This document shows, in pieces, positions 32,211 through 40,047 of a stretch of DNA of 40,327 bases. The stretch comes from CAYZPB01 sp964551195. GTDB lineage: Bacteria > Bacillota > Bacilli > Tepidibacillales > Tepidibacillaceae. The notes beneath the pieces were generated by a model that was not told where the DNA came from, searched no databases, and worked only from the letters and a program-made list of their open reading frames with translations. The stretch is taken from the NCBI GenBank assembly GCA_964551195.1, contig CAZKBI010000010.1, forward strand, positions 1 to 40,327. The letters run 5' to 3'. The stretch's first letter is position 1; every line of letters begins with the position of its first letter. Both the position numbers and the translations under genes were made by a program.

Positions 32211-33020
32211 TTAAATAAAGATTTGATAAAGCAACACTATTACTCCAACGGTTACACAATAATATGTAAAATATTTCAATTTCCCGCGATTAATTACTCC
32301 AATAAACCACTTCAATGTTATTACCGCTGAAACTAAGGCCACAACAAAAGCTATGCTATAATTAAAAATATTTGCACTATTTATTTGCTCAATCAATTCG
32401 CCTATTTTTAAGAGAATTGTACCTAAACTGACCGGTATAGCAAGAAAAAATGCATATCGAATTGCTAAGCCTCTTTCTAAATTTCTCGATAACGCACCAA
32501 AAATCGTTGCCCCCGATCTACTAATACCAGGAACTAAGGCAACTGCTTGTAATAGACCAACCCAAACTGCATCGCCAAAATTTAAGCGGGTGCGAACTCC
32601 CTCAAACTTAGATACAGCATATAAGGCAATCCCTGTGATAATGAGGGCAATAGCCACTGTTGTTACAGATTTTAATGCCGTTTCTATATAATCACCAAAT
32701 AATAATCCAATGATTGCAACGGGAATACTCCCTAATATAATGTATAAACCAAACCAAAATTGCGTGCGATTCTCATCTATCCGAGCATTTTTAGAAAATA
32801 TAAAGCTAAAAAAACCTTTAACAAGTTCCCATAAGTCTCTCCAAAAAACAATAAGCAGCGCTAAAAATGTCGCGAAATTTAAAAATATTTCAAAAACAAG
32901 ACCTGGTTGATTAATATCAAAAAACTCTTGAAATAGAATAAGGTGTCCACTACTGCTAATAGGAATCCACTCCGTTATCCCCTGCACGAGTCCTAAAAAA
33001 ATATATTGTAATAACTCCAT
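32211..33020 (-). CDS. uppP: Undecaprenyl-diphosphatase
   Basis: A 269-residue UppP/BacA integral membrane enzyme that removes a phosphate from undecaprenyl diphosphate, recycling the lipid carrier for cell-wall synthesis; it also gives bacitracin resistance. The conserved segments GLVQGITEWIPISSSGHLIL (with the catalytic Glu) and LVPGISRSGATI, together with about eight hydrophobic helices, identify it. AAAGGGG precedes the ATG. It shares an operon with the DUF212 gene and lies just downstream of rnpB. Confidence 0.96.
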   Translation of the reverse strand: MELLQYIFLGLVQGITEWIPISSSGHLILFQEFFDINQPGLVFEIFLNFATFLALLIVFWRDLWELVKGFFSFIFSKNARIDENRTQFWFGLYIILGSIPVAIIGLLFGDYIETALKSVTTVAIALIITGIALYAVSKFEGVRTRLNFGDAVWVGLLQAVALVPGISRSGATIFGALSRNLERGLAIRYAFFLAIPVSLGTILLKIGELIEQINSANIFNYSIAFVVALVSAVITLKWFIGVINRGKLKYFTYYCVTVGVIVLLYQIFI

Positions 33021-33044
33021 TGAGTGTTATCCCCTTTAAAAATT

Positions 33045-33082
33045 AAACCCCTATAATATAGGAGCTTATAATATAAATAAAG
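33045..33082 (-). terminator. Weak hairpin after RNase P RNA
   Basis: On the minus strand CTCCTA pairs with TAGGGG (one G-T) around a 5-base loop, then TTTAATTTTT follows. It lies between rnpB and uppP and may end the RNA. Confidence 0.45.
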
Positions 33083-33470
33083 AAAGTAAGCCTATAAGCC
33101 GAGTTCTGTTCTTCCGTGGTATAACGCACATTTGCTTCCACATTGAAGCGATAATCATCTATCTAGGCTATCTATTACTAGGCAGCTCAAGCGACCAACC
33201 CGAATGCAGAGCGAGCAACTCCAAACGCATTCCTATGAGGTCTTGCACCAGATGGGGTTTACCAACAAGTAAGTCACCATACTTGTTCGTGGTCTCTTAC
33301 ACCACGGTTTCACCATTACCTGCGCCCTAGGGCGCATAGGCTGTCTATTTCTGTGGCACTATCCTTCAGATCACTCTGACTGGACGTTATCCAGCATCCT
33401 GCTCTCTGGTGCTCGGACTTTCCTCTCGTGGTTACTTTCGTTCTCCACCAGCGATTACCCAGCTTACTTT
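33083..33470 (-). ncRNA. rnpB: RNase P RNA
   Basis: The catalytic RNA of RNase P, which matures tRNA 5' ends. On the minus strand the conserved P4-region start GAGGAAAGTCCGAGC and, near the 3' end, ACAGAACTCGGCTTATAGGC are present. The terminal helix P1 pairs AAAGTAAGC (5' end, 33470-33462) with GCTTACTTT (3' end, 33091-33083). The internal GGTGAAACCGTGG and GGTAAACCCC segments also fit. The length of about 388 bases and overall layout match the ancestral type A rather than the Bacillus type B, though I have not folded it. It lies between trmK and uppP. Confidence 0.95.
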
Positions 33471-33497
33471 CAATATTTGATTAGAAACACCCTTAAT

Positions 33498-33526
33498 ACT
33501 TTACCATTTATAAGGTCGAAATGCAA
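33498..33526 (-). promoter_or_regulatory. rnpB promoter
   Basis: On the minus strand TTGCAT (33526-33521), 17 bases, then TAAAGT (33503-33498), about 28 bases upstream of the RNA 5' end. It lies directly after trmK. Confidence 0.5.
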
Positions 33527-33531
33527 TAAAA

Positions 33532-34242
33532 CTAGCTTCCTATACGACCTATAATCTGCTTAATTCCACTATACTCCTTAGTCGCAGCCCTAAGTAGTTG
33601 TAACTTTTTAATACTAAATGGTAAGTTTTTTAACTTTTTAATTACCTTTTCTTGTTTTTTGAGTTCTAATTCCCACTTTTCTAGCAGTGGCAGGCTTTTT
33701 TTTAAAAGATTTATTGGCCCAACTCGATATTCAGTATTAGAAAGTGCACGATTACTTCGGTCACTCTTTTCCGCAATAATTATTTCATAATAATGTTTTT
33801 TTTCTTTTATAATCTCTTCATCAATTATCTTCCACTGGTTAGCATAAAGCCACTTGCGCACAAAAATCTCTCCCGTATTTGGTTGAAGAATTAATCGTTG
33901 CACTGATTGCAGTTTATCCTTTCCATTTTCTAGAATTGCTGCCATCAACGTACCACCCATCCCAGCAATTATTACGATATCGACTGGCTCTTCAATTACC
34001 GCAAGGCCGTCACCTAGTCGCACCTTTATTTGGTCCTTTAGATTAAATTCCTCAACTTGTCTTTTCGTTGAATTAAAAGGGCCTGGCTTAACTTCTCCTG
34101 CAACCGCCATCCTCGCTATTCCTTCTAAAACAAGGTGACTAACCAACAGACCGTGATCAGAACCGATATCCGCAATCCGACTACCTACTGGAACAAAATC
34201 CGCAAGTCTTTGCAATCGTTTAGATAATTTTACCCGCGTCAT
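33532..34242 (-). CDS. trmK: tRNA (adenine22-N1)-methyltransferase TrmK
   Basis: A 236-residue class I methyltransferase of the TrmK family, which methylates N1 of A22 in tRNA. The SAM-binding motif ADIGSDHGLL, the segment GEVKPGPFNSTKRQV, GDGLAVI and the motif VIIAGMGGTLM are characteristic. A C-terminal coiled-coil-like extension (LLKKSLPLLEKWELELKKQE) is typical. The ATG at 34242 is used with AGGGTG upstream; a GTG at 34251 is possible. It is the last protein gene of the dnaG-rpoD-trmK run. Confidence 0.94.
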   Translation of the reverse strand: MTRVKLSKRLQRLADFVPVGSRIADIGSDHGLLVSHLVLEGIARMAVAGEVKPGPFNSTKRQVEEFNLKDQIKVRLGDGLAVIEEPVDIVIIAGMGGTLMAAILENGKDKLQSVQRLILQPNTGEIFVRKWLYANQWKIIDEEIIKEKKHYYEIIIAEKSDRSNRALSNTEYRVGPINLLKKSLPLLEKWELELKKQEKVIKKLKNLPFSIKKLQLLRAATKEYSGIKQIIGRIGS

Positions 34243-34287
34243 AGCCCTCACACCCTAATAAAAATAATAACCTGCATTGCTGCAGGT

Positions 34288-35409
34288 CTAATCCAAAAAG
34301 TCTTTTAATCTTTTGCTACGGCTCGGATGACGTAATTTACGCAAAGCCTTTGCTTCAATCTGTCTAATTCGTTCACGGGTAACGCCAAATACCTTACCAA
34401 CCTCTTCGAGTGTTCTTGTTCGACCATCATCTAGCCCAAAGCGTAGTCTCAACACATGCTCTTCACGTTCAGTCAATGTTTCTAAAACATCCTCAAGCTC
34501 TTCCTTTAGCAATTCATAAGCAGCCATATCAGCTGGTGCTGGTGCGTCATGGTCTTCAATAAAATCACCTAGGTGCGAATCATCCTCTTCACCGATTGGT
34601 GTTTCTAAGGAGACTGGCTCTTGTGCAATTTTCTGTATCTCGCGTACCTTTTCCGCTGTCATATCCATTTCTGCCGCAATTTCTTCTGGAGTCGGTTCTC
34701 TGCCTAAATCTTGTAGCAATTGACGAGATACTCGAATCAGTTTATTAATTGTCTCAACCATATGAACTGGTATCCGGATTGTCCTTGCCTGGTCGGCAAT
34801 CGCTCGTGTAATTGCTTGGCGAATCCACCATGTAGCATAAGTAGAAAATTTATAACCTTTTGTATAATCAAATTTCTCAACAGCTTTTATTAATCCCAGA
34901 TTTCCTTCTTGTATCAAATCCAGGAAAAGCATTCCGCGACCTACATAACGCTTAGCAATACTAACTACTAATCGCAGATTAGCCTCTGCTAACTCACGCT
35001 TAGCGCTATCATCACCAGCTTCTATTCTTTTTGCCAGTTCAACTTCCTCATGCGCTTTAAGTAGTGGAACCCGCCCAATTTCTTTTAAATACATCCTGAC
35101 TGGGTCATTAATTTTCACACCAGAAATACTCTTTGTTTCTACCTCTTCTTCATTTAAGCTTTCATCGCCTTCTCGTCCATAGAGTGCTTCCCGCTCTTCG
35201 TCAGTATCCGCAACAACATCAATTCCCTGTTCTAATAAACTATCAAAAAATTCATCCATCTGTTGCGTTTCTTGTTCAAAGGGTGATAATCTGTCGATAA
35301 TCTCTTTATAGGAAATGTTGCCACTTTTTTTACTCTTCTCGATAATCTCTTCTTTTACTTGTTCCAGTGTTAAATCTGGCTCTTGATTTTTCCCATTTGT
35401 CCTTGTCAC
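34288..35409 (-). CDS. rpoD: Primary RNA polymerase sigma factor
   Basis: The housekeeping sigma-70 (SigA), about 373 residues. Region 1.1 is followed by region 1.2-2 (DPVRMYLKEIGRVPLL, LVVSIAKRYVGRGM, FLDLIQEGNLGLIKAVEKFDY, YATWWIRQAITRAIADQ), region 3, and region 4.2 (GVTRERIRQIEAKALRKLRHPSR). The GTG at 35409 is chosen because AGGGGG lies 7 bases upstream. It follows dnaG by 27 bases. The -10 elements proposed here assume this sigma factor. Confidence 0.97.
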   Translation of the reverse strand: MTRTNGKNQEPDLTLEQVKEEIIEKSKKSGNISYKEIIDRLSPFEQETQQMDEFFDSLLEQGIDVVADTDEEREALYGREGDESLNEEEVETKSISGVKINDPVRMYLKEIGRVPLLKAHEEVELAKRIEAGDDSAKRELAEANLRLVVSIAKRYVGRGMLFLDLIQEGNLGLIKAVEKFDYTKGYKFSTYATWWIRQAITRAIADQARTIRIPVHMVETINKLIRVSRQLLQDLGREPTPEEIAAEMDMTAEKVREIQKIAQEPVSLETPIGEEDDSHLGDFIEDHDAPAPADMAAYELLKEELEDVLETLTEREEHVLRLRFGLDDGRTRTLEEVGKVFGVTRERIRQIEAKALRKLRHPSRSKRLKDFLD

Positions 35410-35436
35410 CTTAAAACCCCCTATTCGCAATTGCTA

Positions 35437-37248
35437 TTAAATGTTCTTCTTATTTCGTAATTCAATAATCTCTTGACCTATTCTTATTGACTCCTCGATC
35501 TCATAATTACGTTCCGCTCTTAGTTGTTCCGATCTTTTCTTATCTATTTCCTGTTGAATTGCATAGTTTTTAGTCTTTCTAATATAATCATTTAGTTCAT
35601 GCTCTGTGATATTTTCGTTGATATCGCTCATTGCAATCCTTGCTGCTCTTTTTCTTAAACTTTCATCCTCAATAAAGGCAATGAAACGGTCGACCTCAGC
35701 AGTATAACCCTGATCATAATAATCATATAATTCTTTGGCAATTGCAGCAAAGTCCTCAACGTGAAAGTCATCACCAATTTCTGTCTTTATTCGCTTACTT
35801 ATCTCAGTGCTATTCATCATCAAATAAATCAAATTGTTCTCAGCGTTATAGTATCCTGGGTAAAGCACTTCTTGCTTGCCTACTGGAGCAATCCCATGCT
35901 TTTCAACACTAGCCAATGTATTACGTTGCCCTCTCCATCTTTTCTCATTTAATCGGCGTAAATCCTGTTTAAGAGAATCAAGCGAAACCATGAATTCAGT
36001 AGCCAACTCAGTAAGGTAGTGTTCCTGCTCAACAGCATGTCCTAGCTCAGCAATTATTTCCAATGCATTTTTAAGATAGTCGAGCCTACCACTCTCATTT
36101 TTTAAATTATATGCTCCTCTTGCTTGAGAGAGCCTAAAAGAGGTGGAGGTGATTGCCTGTCCAATAACATTATTGCTAAAACTATCTGCACCGTGTTCTC
36201 TTATATAATCATCAGGATCTTGCCCTGTTGGCAATGCCGCAATCATAATCTTTAGCCCATTTTTAGTCAACACTTCAATTGCACGAAGAGTGGCTAGGTT
36301 ACCAGCTTTATCAGAATCATAACAGATGTAGACCTCATCGGCAAAACGTTTCAACAGTAAGGCTTGCTGATCAGTCAGTGCTGTCCCTAGTGAGGCAACT
36401 CCATAATCAATCCCCGCCTGCCATGCTGTAATTGTATCAACATATCCTTCGAATAATATTGCCCTATTCCTTTTTCTAATTGCTTTTTTTGCTAATTGTA
36501 AGTTATAAAGTAACTTGCTTTTGTTAAAAATTCTGCTTTCCGGGCTATTCAAGTACTTGGGCTCTCCATCACCTAGTATCCTGCCGCCAAAAGCGATAAT
36601 CCGTCCCTGTGCATCGCTAATCGGAAAAATAATGCGATCACGAAAACGGTCATAAATTCTTCCTTGTTCACTGCGCAAGACTAAACCCGCATCTAACATT
36701 AAATCCATCGCAAAACCACGCTTATCAAGAAAGCCACTTAGGGTTTCATAGGAATTTGGTGCATATCCTAATTGAAAGGTTACAATCTCTGCTCTGGTAA
36801 AACCCCTATTTTCTAGATAAGTCAATGCTTCCTTGCCCTGCTTAGTCTCTGTTAAAATGTAATGATATAGTTTGCTCGCTAACTCATAACCCTCACGCAT
36901 TTTTACGCGTTCAGGGTCCTCTGCCACGGTTGTACCTTTGCCGGCAATTTCCGGCAGTTGTACACCAGATTCATCAGCTAAATATTGAATGGCCTCTAGA
37001 AAATCATAGCCCTCAATATTCATTACAAAATTAATCACATTACCCCCAGCACCACAGCCAAAGCAATAATAAATTTGCTTATCTGGTGCTACTGAAAAAG
37101 AGGGCGTTTTTTCTGAATGAAAAGGACAAAGGCCGAAAAAATTTCTGCCACTCTTCTTTAATTTCACATGTTGACCAACTATATCAACAATATCTAAACG
37201 CTCCCGAATCTCATCAATTAAATTATCGGGTATCAGTTTGTTTGTCAT
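35437..37248 (-). CDS. dnaG: DNA primase
   Basis: A 603-residue primase that makes RNA primers for replication. The N-terminal zinc site has Cys41, His44 (CPFHSEKTPSF), Cys62 and Cys65 (YYCFGCGAGGN). The catalytic TOPRIM core includes FGGRILGDGEPKYLNSPES, LFEGYVDTITAWQAG and the Asp cluster in YICYDSDKAGN. The C-terminal part is helical and should bind the DnaB helicase. GAAAGGA precedes the ATG. It is the first gene of the macromolecular synthesis cluster with rpoD. Confidence 0.97.
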   Translation of the reverse strand: MTNKLIPDNLIDEIRERLDIVDIVGQHVKLKKSGRNFFGLCPFHSEKTPSFSVAPDKQIYYCFGCGAGGNVINFVMNIEGYDFLEAIQYLADESGVQLPEIAGKGTTVAEDPERVKMREGYELASKLYHYILTETKQGKEALTYLENRGFTRAEIVTFQLGYAPNSYETLSGFLDKRGFAMDLMLDAGLVLRSEQGRIYDRFRDRIIFPISDAQGRIIAFGGRILGDGEPKYLNSPESRIFNKSKLLYNLQLAKKAIRKRNRAILFEGYVDTITAWQAGIDYGVASLGTALTDQQALLLKRFADEVYICYDSDKAGNLATLRAIEVLTKNGLKIMIAALPTGQDPDDYIREHGADSFSNNVIGQAITSTSFRLSQARGAYNLKNESGRLDYLKNALEIIAELGHAVEQEHYLTELATEFMVSLDSLKQDLRRLNEKRWRGQRNTLASVEKHGIAPVGKQEVLYPGYYNAENNLIYLMMNSTEISKRIKTEIGDDFHVEDFAAIAKELYDYYDQGYTAEVDRFIAFIEDESLRKRAARIAMSDINENITEHELNDYIRKTKNYAIQQEIDKKRSEQLRAERNYEIEESIRIGQEIIELRNKKNI

Positions 37249-37316
37249 ATGATCCTTTCTTCCTAACTTAATAACATGGCCAGAATACTATAAGCCCGAA
37301 AGCTTAATATTATTAT

Positions 37317-37325
37317 ATTATAGCA
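37317..37325 (-). promoter_or_regulatory. Extended -10 promoter of dnaG
   Basis: On the minus strand TGCTATAAT (TGNTATAAT) lies about 70 bases upstream of the dnaG ATG. No good -35 is seen. The intergenic region is otherwise AT-rich. Confidence 0.45.
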
Positions 37326-37401
37326 TTTTCCACTACCACTATTCTATAATATTTATCACTTATATTTATAGACGTATGATAAAGTTATAAGTTACTACAT
37401 C

Positions 37402-37797
37402 TTACTCAGAATCTTTATTTACCACTTGTCTTCCTCGATGCCTATTCTGCCTACGAGGAGTGCTATCTCCACGGCAACCTAGCCTGCAATTAGATTCTAG
37501 ATCTCCACACAAAAGATATTCCCCGCCCTCAATCTGCAGTGTTCTTCCATCGACCAAAGATTTGGAGATTTTCTGCCGAGCAAGAGCGTAAATGCCCTGC
37601 ACCGTAGTTCTAGCCACATTCATCTGTAGTGATGCTTCCTCCTGCGTAAAACCCTCATAATCAATCAAACGAATACTTTCATACTCGTCAACCGTCATAA
37701 TTATTGCAGGTAATTTACCACTTGAACGTCCTAGCGGTCCAAATCGATTAACGTCAGGCAAACCACAGACTCGTCGGTGTTTTCTAGGTCGTGCCAT
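37402..37797 (-). CDS. DUF134 family DNA-binding protein
   Basis: A 131-residue DUF134 protein with a helix-turn-helix of sigma-70 region 4 type. It starts MARPRKHRRVCGLPDVNRFGP, the family signature, then IIMTVDEYESIRLIDYEG and the helix-turn-helix FTQEEASLQMNVARTTVQGIYALARQKIS. The tail is Cys- and Arg-rich (LLCGDLESNCRLGCRG), suggesting metal binding, then a basic end. AGGGGTG precedes the ATG. Family members are predicted transcription regulators without clear targets. Repeats near its own promoter suggest autoregulation. Confidence 0.93.
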   Translation of the reverse strand: MARPRKHRRVCGLPDVNRFGPLGRSSGKLPAIIMTVDEYESIRLIDYEGFTQEEASLQMNVARTTVQGIYALARQKISKSLVDGRTLQIEGGEYLLCGDLESNCRLGCRGDSTPRRQNRHRGRQVVNKDSE

Positions 37798-37820
37798 CTC
37801 TTCACCCCTCTATTGATAGA

Positions 37821-37846
37821 AATAACCAGAGTCTCCTCCGGTTATT
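37821..37846 (-). promoter_or_regulatory. Leader hairpin of the DUF134 gene
   Basis: On the minus strand AATAACCGGAG pairs with CTCTGGTTATT (one G-T) around loop GAGA, about 25 bases upstream of the ATG. No T run follows, so it is not a simple terminator. It might affect translation or mRNA stability. Confidence 0.5.
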
Positions 37847-37865
37847 TATTTACTATATTATACTT

Positions 37866-37901
37866 CATATAACACTATTAATACCTCATGTAACACTATT
37901 A
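37866..37901 (-). repeat. 15-bp direct repeat near the DUF134 promoter
   Basis: CATATAACACTATTA (37866-37880) and CATGTAACACTATTA (37887-37901) differ by one base and are 21 bases apart start to start, i.e. two helical turns. They lie at and just downstream of the predicted transcription start, as an operator pair would. Confidence 0.75.
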
Positions 37902-37903
37902 CA

Positions 37904-37931
37904 ATTATAGCATATTTTTGACATTTGTCCA
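37904..37931 (-). promoter_or_regulatory. Strong promoter of the DUF134 gene
   Basis: On the minus strand TGGACA (37931-37926), 16 bases, then TATAAT (37909-37904), with TG one base upstream giving an extended -10. The direct repeats follow at once. Confidence 0.7.
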
Positions 37932-37959
37932 TAACTGTCTCGCTCAATTGTTTCAATAC

Positions 37960-37986
37960 TAAAACCAGGCATAGTTACTGCCTGGT
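37960..37986 (-). terminator. Terminator after yjdM
   Basis: ACCAGGCA (37964-37971) pairs with TGCCTGGT (37979-37986), with a 7-base loop; TTTTAG follows on the minus strand. It ends the yjdM transcript before the DUF134 promoter. Confidence 0.8.
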
Positions 37987-38009
37987 AGGCTGCGTAAATA
38001 CCAACTTAT

Positions 38010-38354
38010 TTAACCTTTTTTAACAAACTCAGATTTAAGCTTCATCGCACCAAAGCCATCAATCTTACAATCAATATCGTGTCCATCACTTGCTGCGTAA
38101 ATTAGTCTTATATTTTTAACCTTAGTCCCTTGTTTAACTGGCTGCGAGCTTCCTTTGACTGGTAAATCCTTTATTACAACAACTGAATCCCCATCCTGCA
38201 AAATATTCCCGTTCGCATCTTTTATCTGTTCCTCAATAATTACTTCTACAGCAGCAGGATCCCACTCATGCGCACAGATCGAGCAAATAATTAAACCGCG
38301 ATCCTCATAAGTATATTCTGAAGCGCAACTCGGACAGACTGAAATATCTGGCAT
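38010..38354 (-). CDS. yjdM: YjdM/PhnA-type zinc-ribbon protein
   Basis: A 114-residue protein of the YjdM (formerly PhnA) family. The N-terminal zinc ribbon has CPSCASEY and ICSICAHEW, then the C-terminal SH3-like domain has LQDGDSVVVIKDLPVKGSS, VKQGTKVKNIRL and CKIDGFGAMKLKSEFVKK. GGGGGTG lies before the ATG. The family's biochemical role is not settled; it is often found near phosphonate or metal genes, and here it sits by a metal transporter. Monocistronic. Confidence 0.94.
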   Translation of the reverse strand: MPDISVCPSCASEYTYEDRGLIICSICAHEWDPAAVEVIIEEQIKDANGNILQDGDSVVVIKDLPVKGSSQPVKQGTKVKNIRLIYAASDGHDIDCKIDGFGAMKLKSEFVKKG

Positions 38355-38417
38355 CGACTACACCCCCTAAAATTATATTTATCTACATTATCATACCATA
38401 ACTTCTCAGGCTGATTA

Positions 38418-39233
38418 TTACATCATTAATAGAAGACTTAAAGCCATAACTGCCATCCCTGCAATCAGACCAGTGATTGCTAAGTACCCATCGCCGTTCT
38501 CTCGAGCTGCAGGCAGAAGTAAATCTATGCTAATATAAACCATAATTCCCGCCACAAATGCAAAAACTAAACCGAATAGTGTGTCATTCATAAATTGGTA
38601 TAAGAATAAAAAGGTAACCAATGCGCCTAAAGGTTCAGTGAGACCTGAAAGTAGTGAGTAATTAAAAGCTTTCTTCTTATTACCAGTTGCATGATAAATT
38701 GGAACTGCCACTGCTATTCCCTCAGGAATATTGTGAATTGCAATCGCTATCGCAACTGAAACCCCTAGCACAGGATCGACAATTGCTGCCATAAAAGTTG
38801 CTATTCCTTCAGGAAAATTATGAATTGCAATTGCAAAAGCAGTAAAAACTCCAGTGCGCATCAGCTTCGATTTATTCGCAGAATTTTTGCCATCCAGCTC
38901 GTCAACAGTATGCATTTCATGAAGTTTACCAGCCTCTGGTATTAATTTTTCGATAAGTGCAATAAGTATTATTCCTACAAAAAAGCCACCCACAGCAGCC
39001 CAGGCACCTGGTTTCGCACCAAGCGACTCCCCAAGAATCTCATTAGCCTCCACAAGAATTTCAACAAAAGCAAGATAAATCATCACGCCAGCAGAAAAGC
39101 CTAGGGCAAGCGAGAGAAACCTTGTATTTGTCTGTTTCGTAAATATAGCAAGTAACCCGCCAACCCCCGTCGATAAACCAGCAAAGAGGGTTACTGCAAA
39201 AGCAAATATTATCGTTGAAGTTCCAACATCCAT
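38418..39233 (-). CDS. zupT: ZIP family metal transporter (ZupT-like)
   Basis: A 271-residue, eight-helix ZIP transporter for uptake of zinc and possibly other divalent metals. The two helices forming the metal path carry AIAIHNFPEGIATF and AIAIHNIPEGIAVAVPIY, the ZupT/GufA signature. A variable loop with histidine (KLHEMHTVDELDGKN) lies between helices 3 and 4. The start at 39233 (MDVGTSTIIFAF) is chosen because GGAG is upstream and the promoter overlaps the longer frame. It is monocistronic between yjdM and the peroxiredoxin. Confidence 0.94.
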   Translation of the reverse strand: MDVGTSTIIFAFAVTLFAGLSTGVGGLLAIFTKQTNTRFLSLALGFSAGVMIYLAFVEILVEANEILGESLGAKPGAWAAVGGFFVGIILIALIEKLIPEAGKLHEMHTVDELDGKNSANKSKLMRTGVFTAFAIAIHNFPEGIATFMAAIVDPVLGVSVAIAIAIHNIPEGIAVAVPIYHATGNKKKAFNYSLLSGLTEPLGALVTFLFLYQFMNDTLFGLVFAFVAGIMVYISIDLLLPAARENGDGYLAITGLIAGMAVMALSLLLMM

Positions 39234-39270
39234 AGTAGTAATACTCCATTCTTCTTTTTTAGATAATAGC

Positions 39271-39279
39271 ATTATAGCA
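39271..39279 (-). promoter_or_regulatory. Promoter of the ZIP transporter
   Basis: On the minus strand TGCTATAAT is an extended -10, with a weak TATTGA 16 bases upstream. It lies inside the longer open frame, which supports the downstream start at 39233. Confidence 0.55.
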
Positions 39280-39306
39280 CATAATTTTCTGTTCAATACA
39301 TATAGA

Positions 39307-39336
39307 AAAAGGGCTAGTTAGTAAACTAACCCTTTT
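39307..39336 (-). terminator. Terminator of the perR-peroxiredoxin operon
   Basis: AAAAGGGCTAGTT (39307-39319) pairs with AACTAACCCTTTT (39324-39336), with one G-T pair and a 4-base loop. On the minus strand it ends in a T run. Confidence 0.85.
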
Positions 39337-39349
39337 ACAATAATTGATC

Positions 39350-40030
39350 TTATTTCTTATCTTTTTTAAAGCACAAGAACCAATCTAGGCAGTAAGTATC
39401 TTTGGCTTGGCTTGCCATTCTTTCTTTAGCAGCACCGCAGCTACCAGGTGCTGGGATAATTGTATCATCACCAGGACGCCAATCAGCTGGCGTAGCAACG
39501 CTATCTTTGTCAGCCTTCTGTAAAGCCTGAATAATTCTTTTTATTTCATCAAAATTGCGGCCCATAGAAAGTGGATAGTAGAGAATTGTACGGATAATTC
39601 CTTTAGGATCTACTACAAATACCGCACGAACAGCTTGGGTGTTTGATTGACCTGGTTGAATCATCCCATACTTATTAGCCACATCCATCTTAATATCTTC
39701 AATTAACGGGAAGTTTACTTCAATATCCTTGTACTCTTTCCACTCGATCTCTTTAATCTTTCTTAACCAAGCGATATGTGCAAACAATGAGTCAACTGAT
39801 AGACCAACAAGCTCGGTGTTTAATTCTCTGAAGTCGTCTTCCATTGCAGCAAAAGTCATAAACTCCGTAGTACAAACCGGTGTGAAGTCTGCTGGATGTG
39901 AGAATAGGATAACCCATTTTCCCTTGTAATCTGCTGGAAAATTAATATCTCCTTGCGTTGTTACAGCTCTAAAACTTGGTGCAGGTTCGCCAATTAATGG
40001 CATAGCGTGGTACGTTTTAACTTCTTCCAT
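39350..40030 (-). CDS. Peroxiredoxin (Prx6 family)
   Basis: A 226-residue peroxiredoxin of the long, Prx6-like type found in archaea and anaerobes. It reduces hydrogen and organic peroxides. The peroxidatic Cys53 lies in HPADFTPVCTTEF. A C-terminal extension has three more Cys (GSCGAAKERM, TYCLDWFLCFK), of which one probably resolves the disulfide. The ATG at 40030 is used: GGAGGAGG lies 8 bases upstream; the frame is open to 40069 but without a site. It follows the PerR/Fur gene by 17 bases in one operon. Confidence 0.95.
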   Translation of the reverse strand: MEEVKTYHAMPLIGEPAPSFRAVTTQGDINFPADYKGKWVILFSHPADFTPVCTTEFMTFAAMEDDFRELNTELVGLSVDSLFAHIAWLRKIKEIEWKEYKDIEVNFPLIEDIKMDVANKYGMIQPGQSNTQAVRAVFVVDPKGIIRTILYYPLSMGRNFDEIKRIIQALQKADKDSVATPADWRPGDDTIIPAPGSCGAAKERMASQAKDTYCLDWFLCFKKDKK

Positions 40031-40047
40031 TTTTATAGCCTCCTCCA

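Noticed and set aside
33083..33470. tRNA or tmRNA in the structured region between uppP and trmK
   Set aside because: The conserved GAGGAAAGTCCGAGC core and terminal P1 helix identify it as RNase P RNA.
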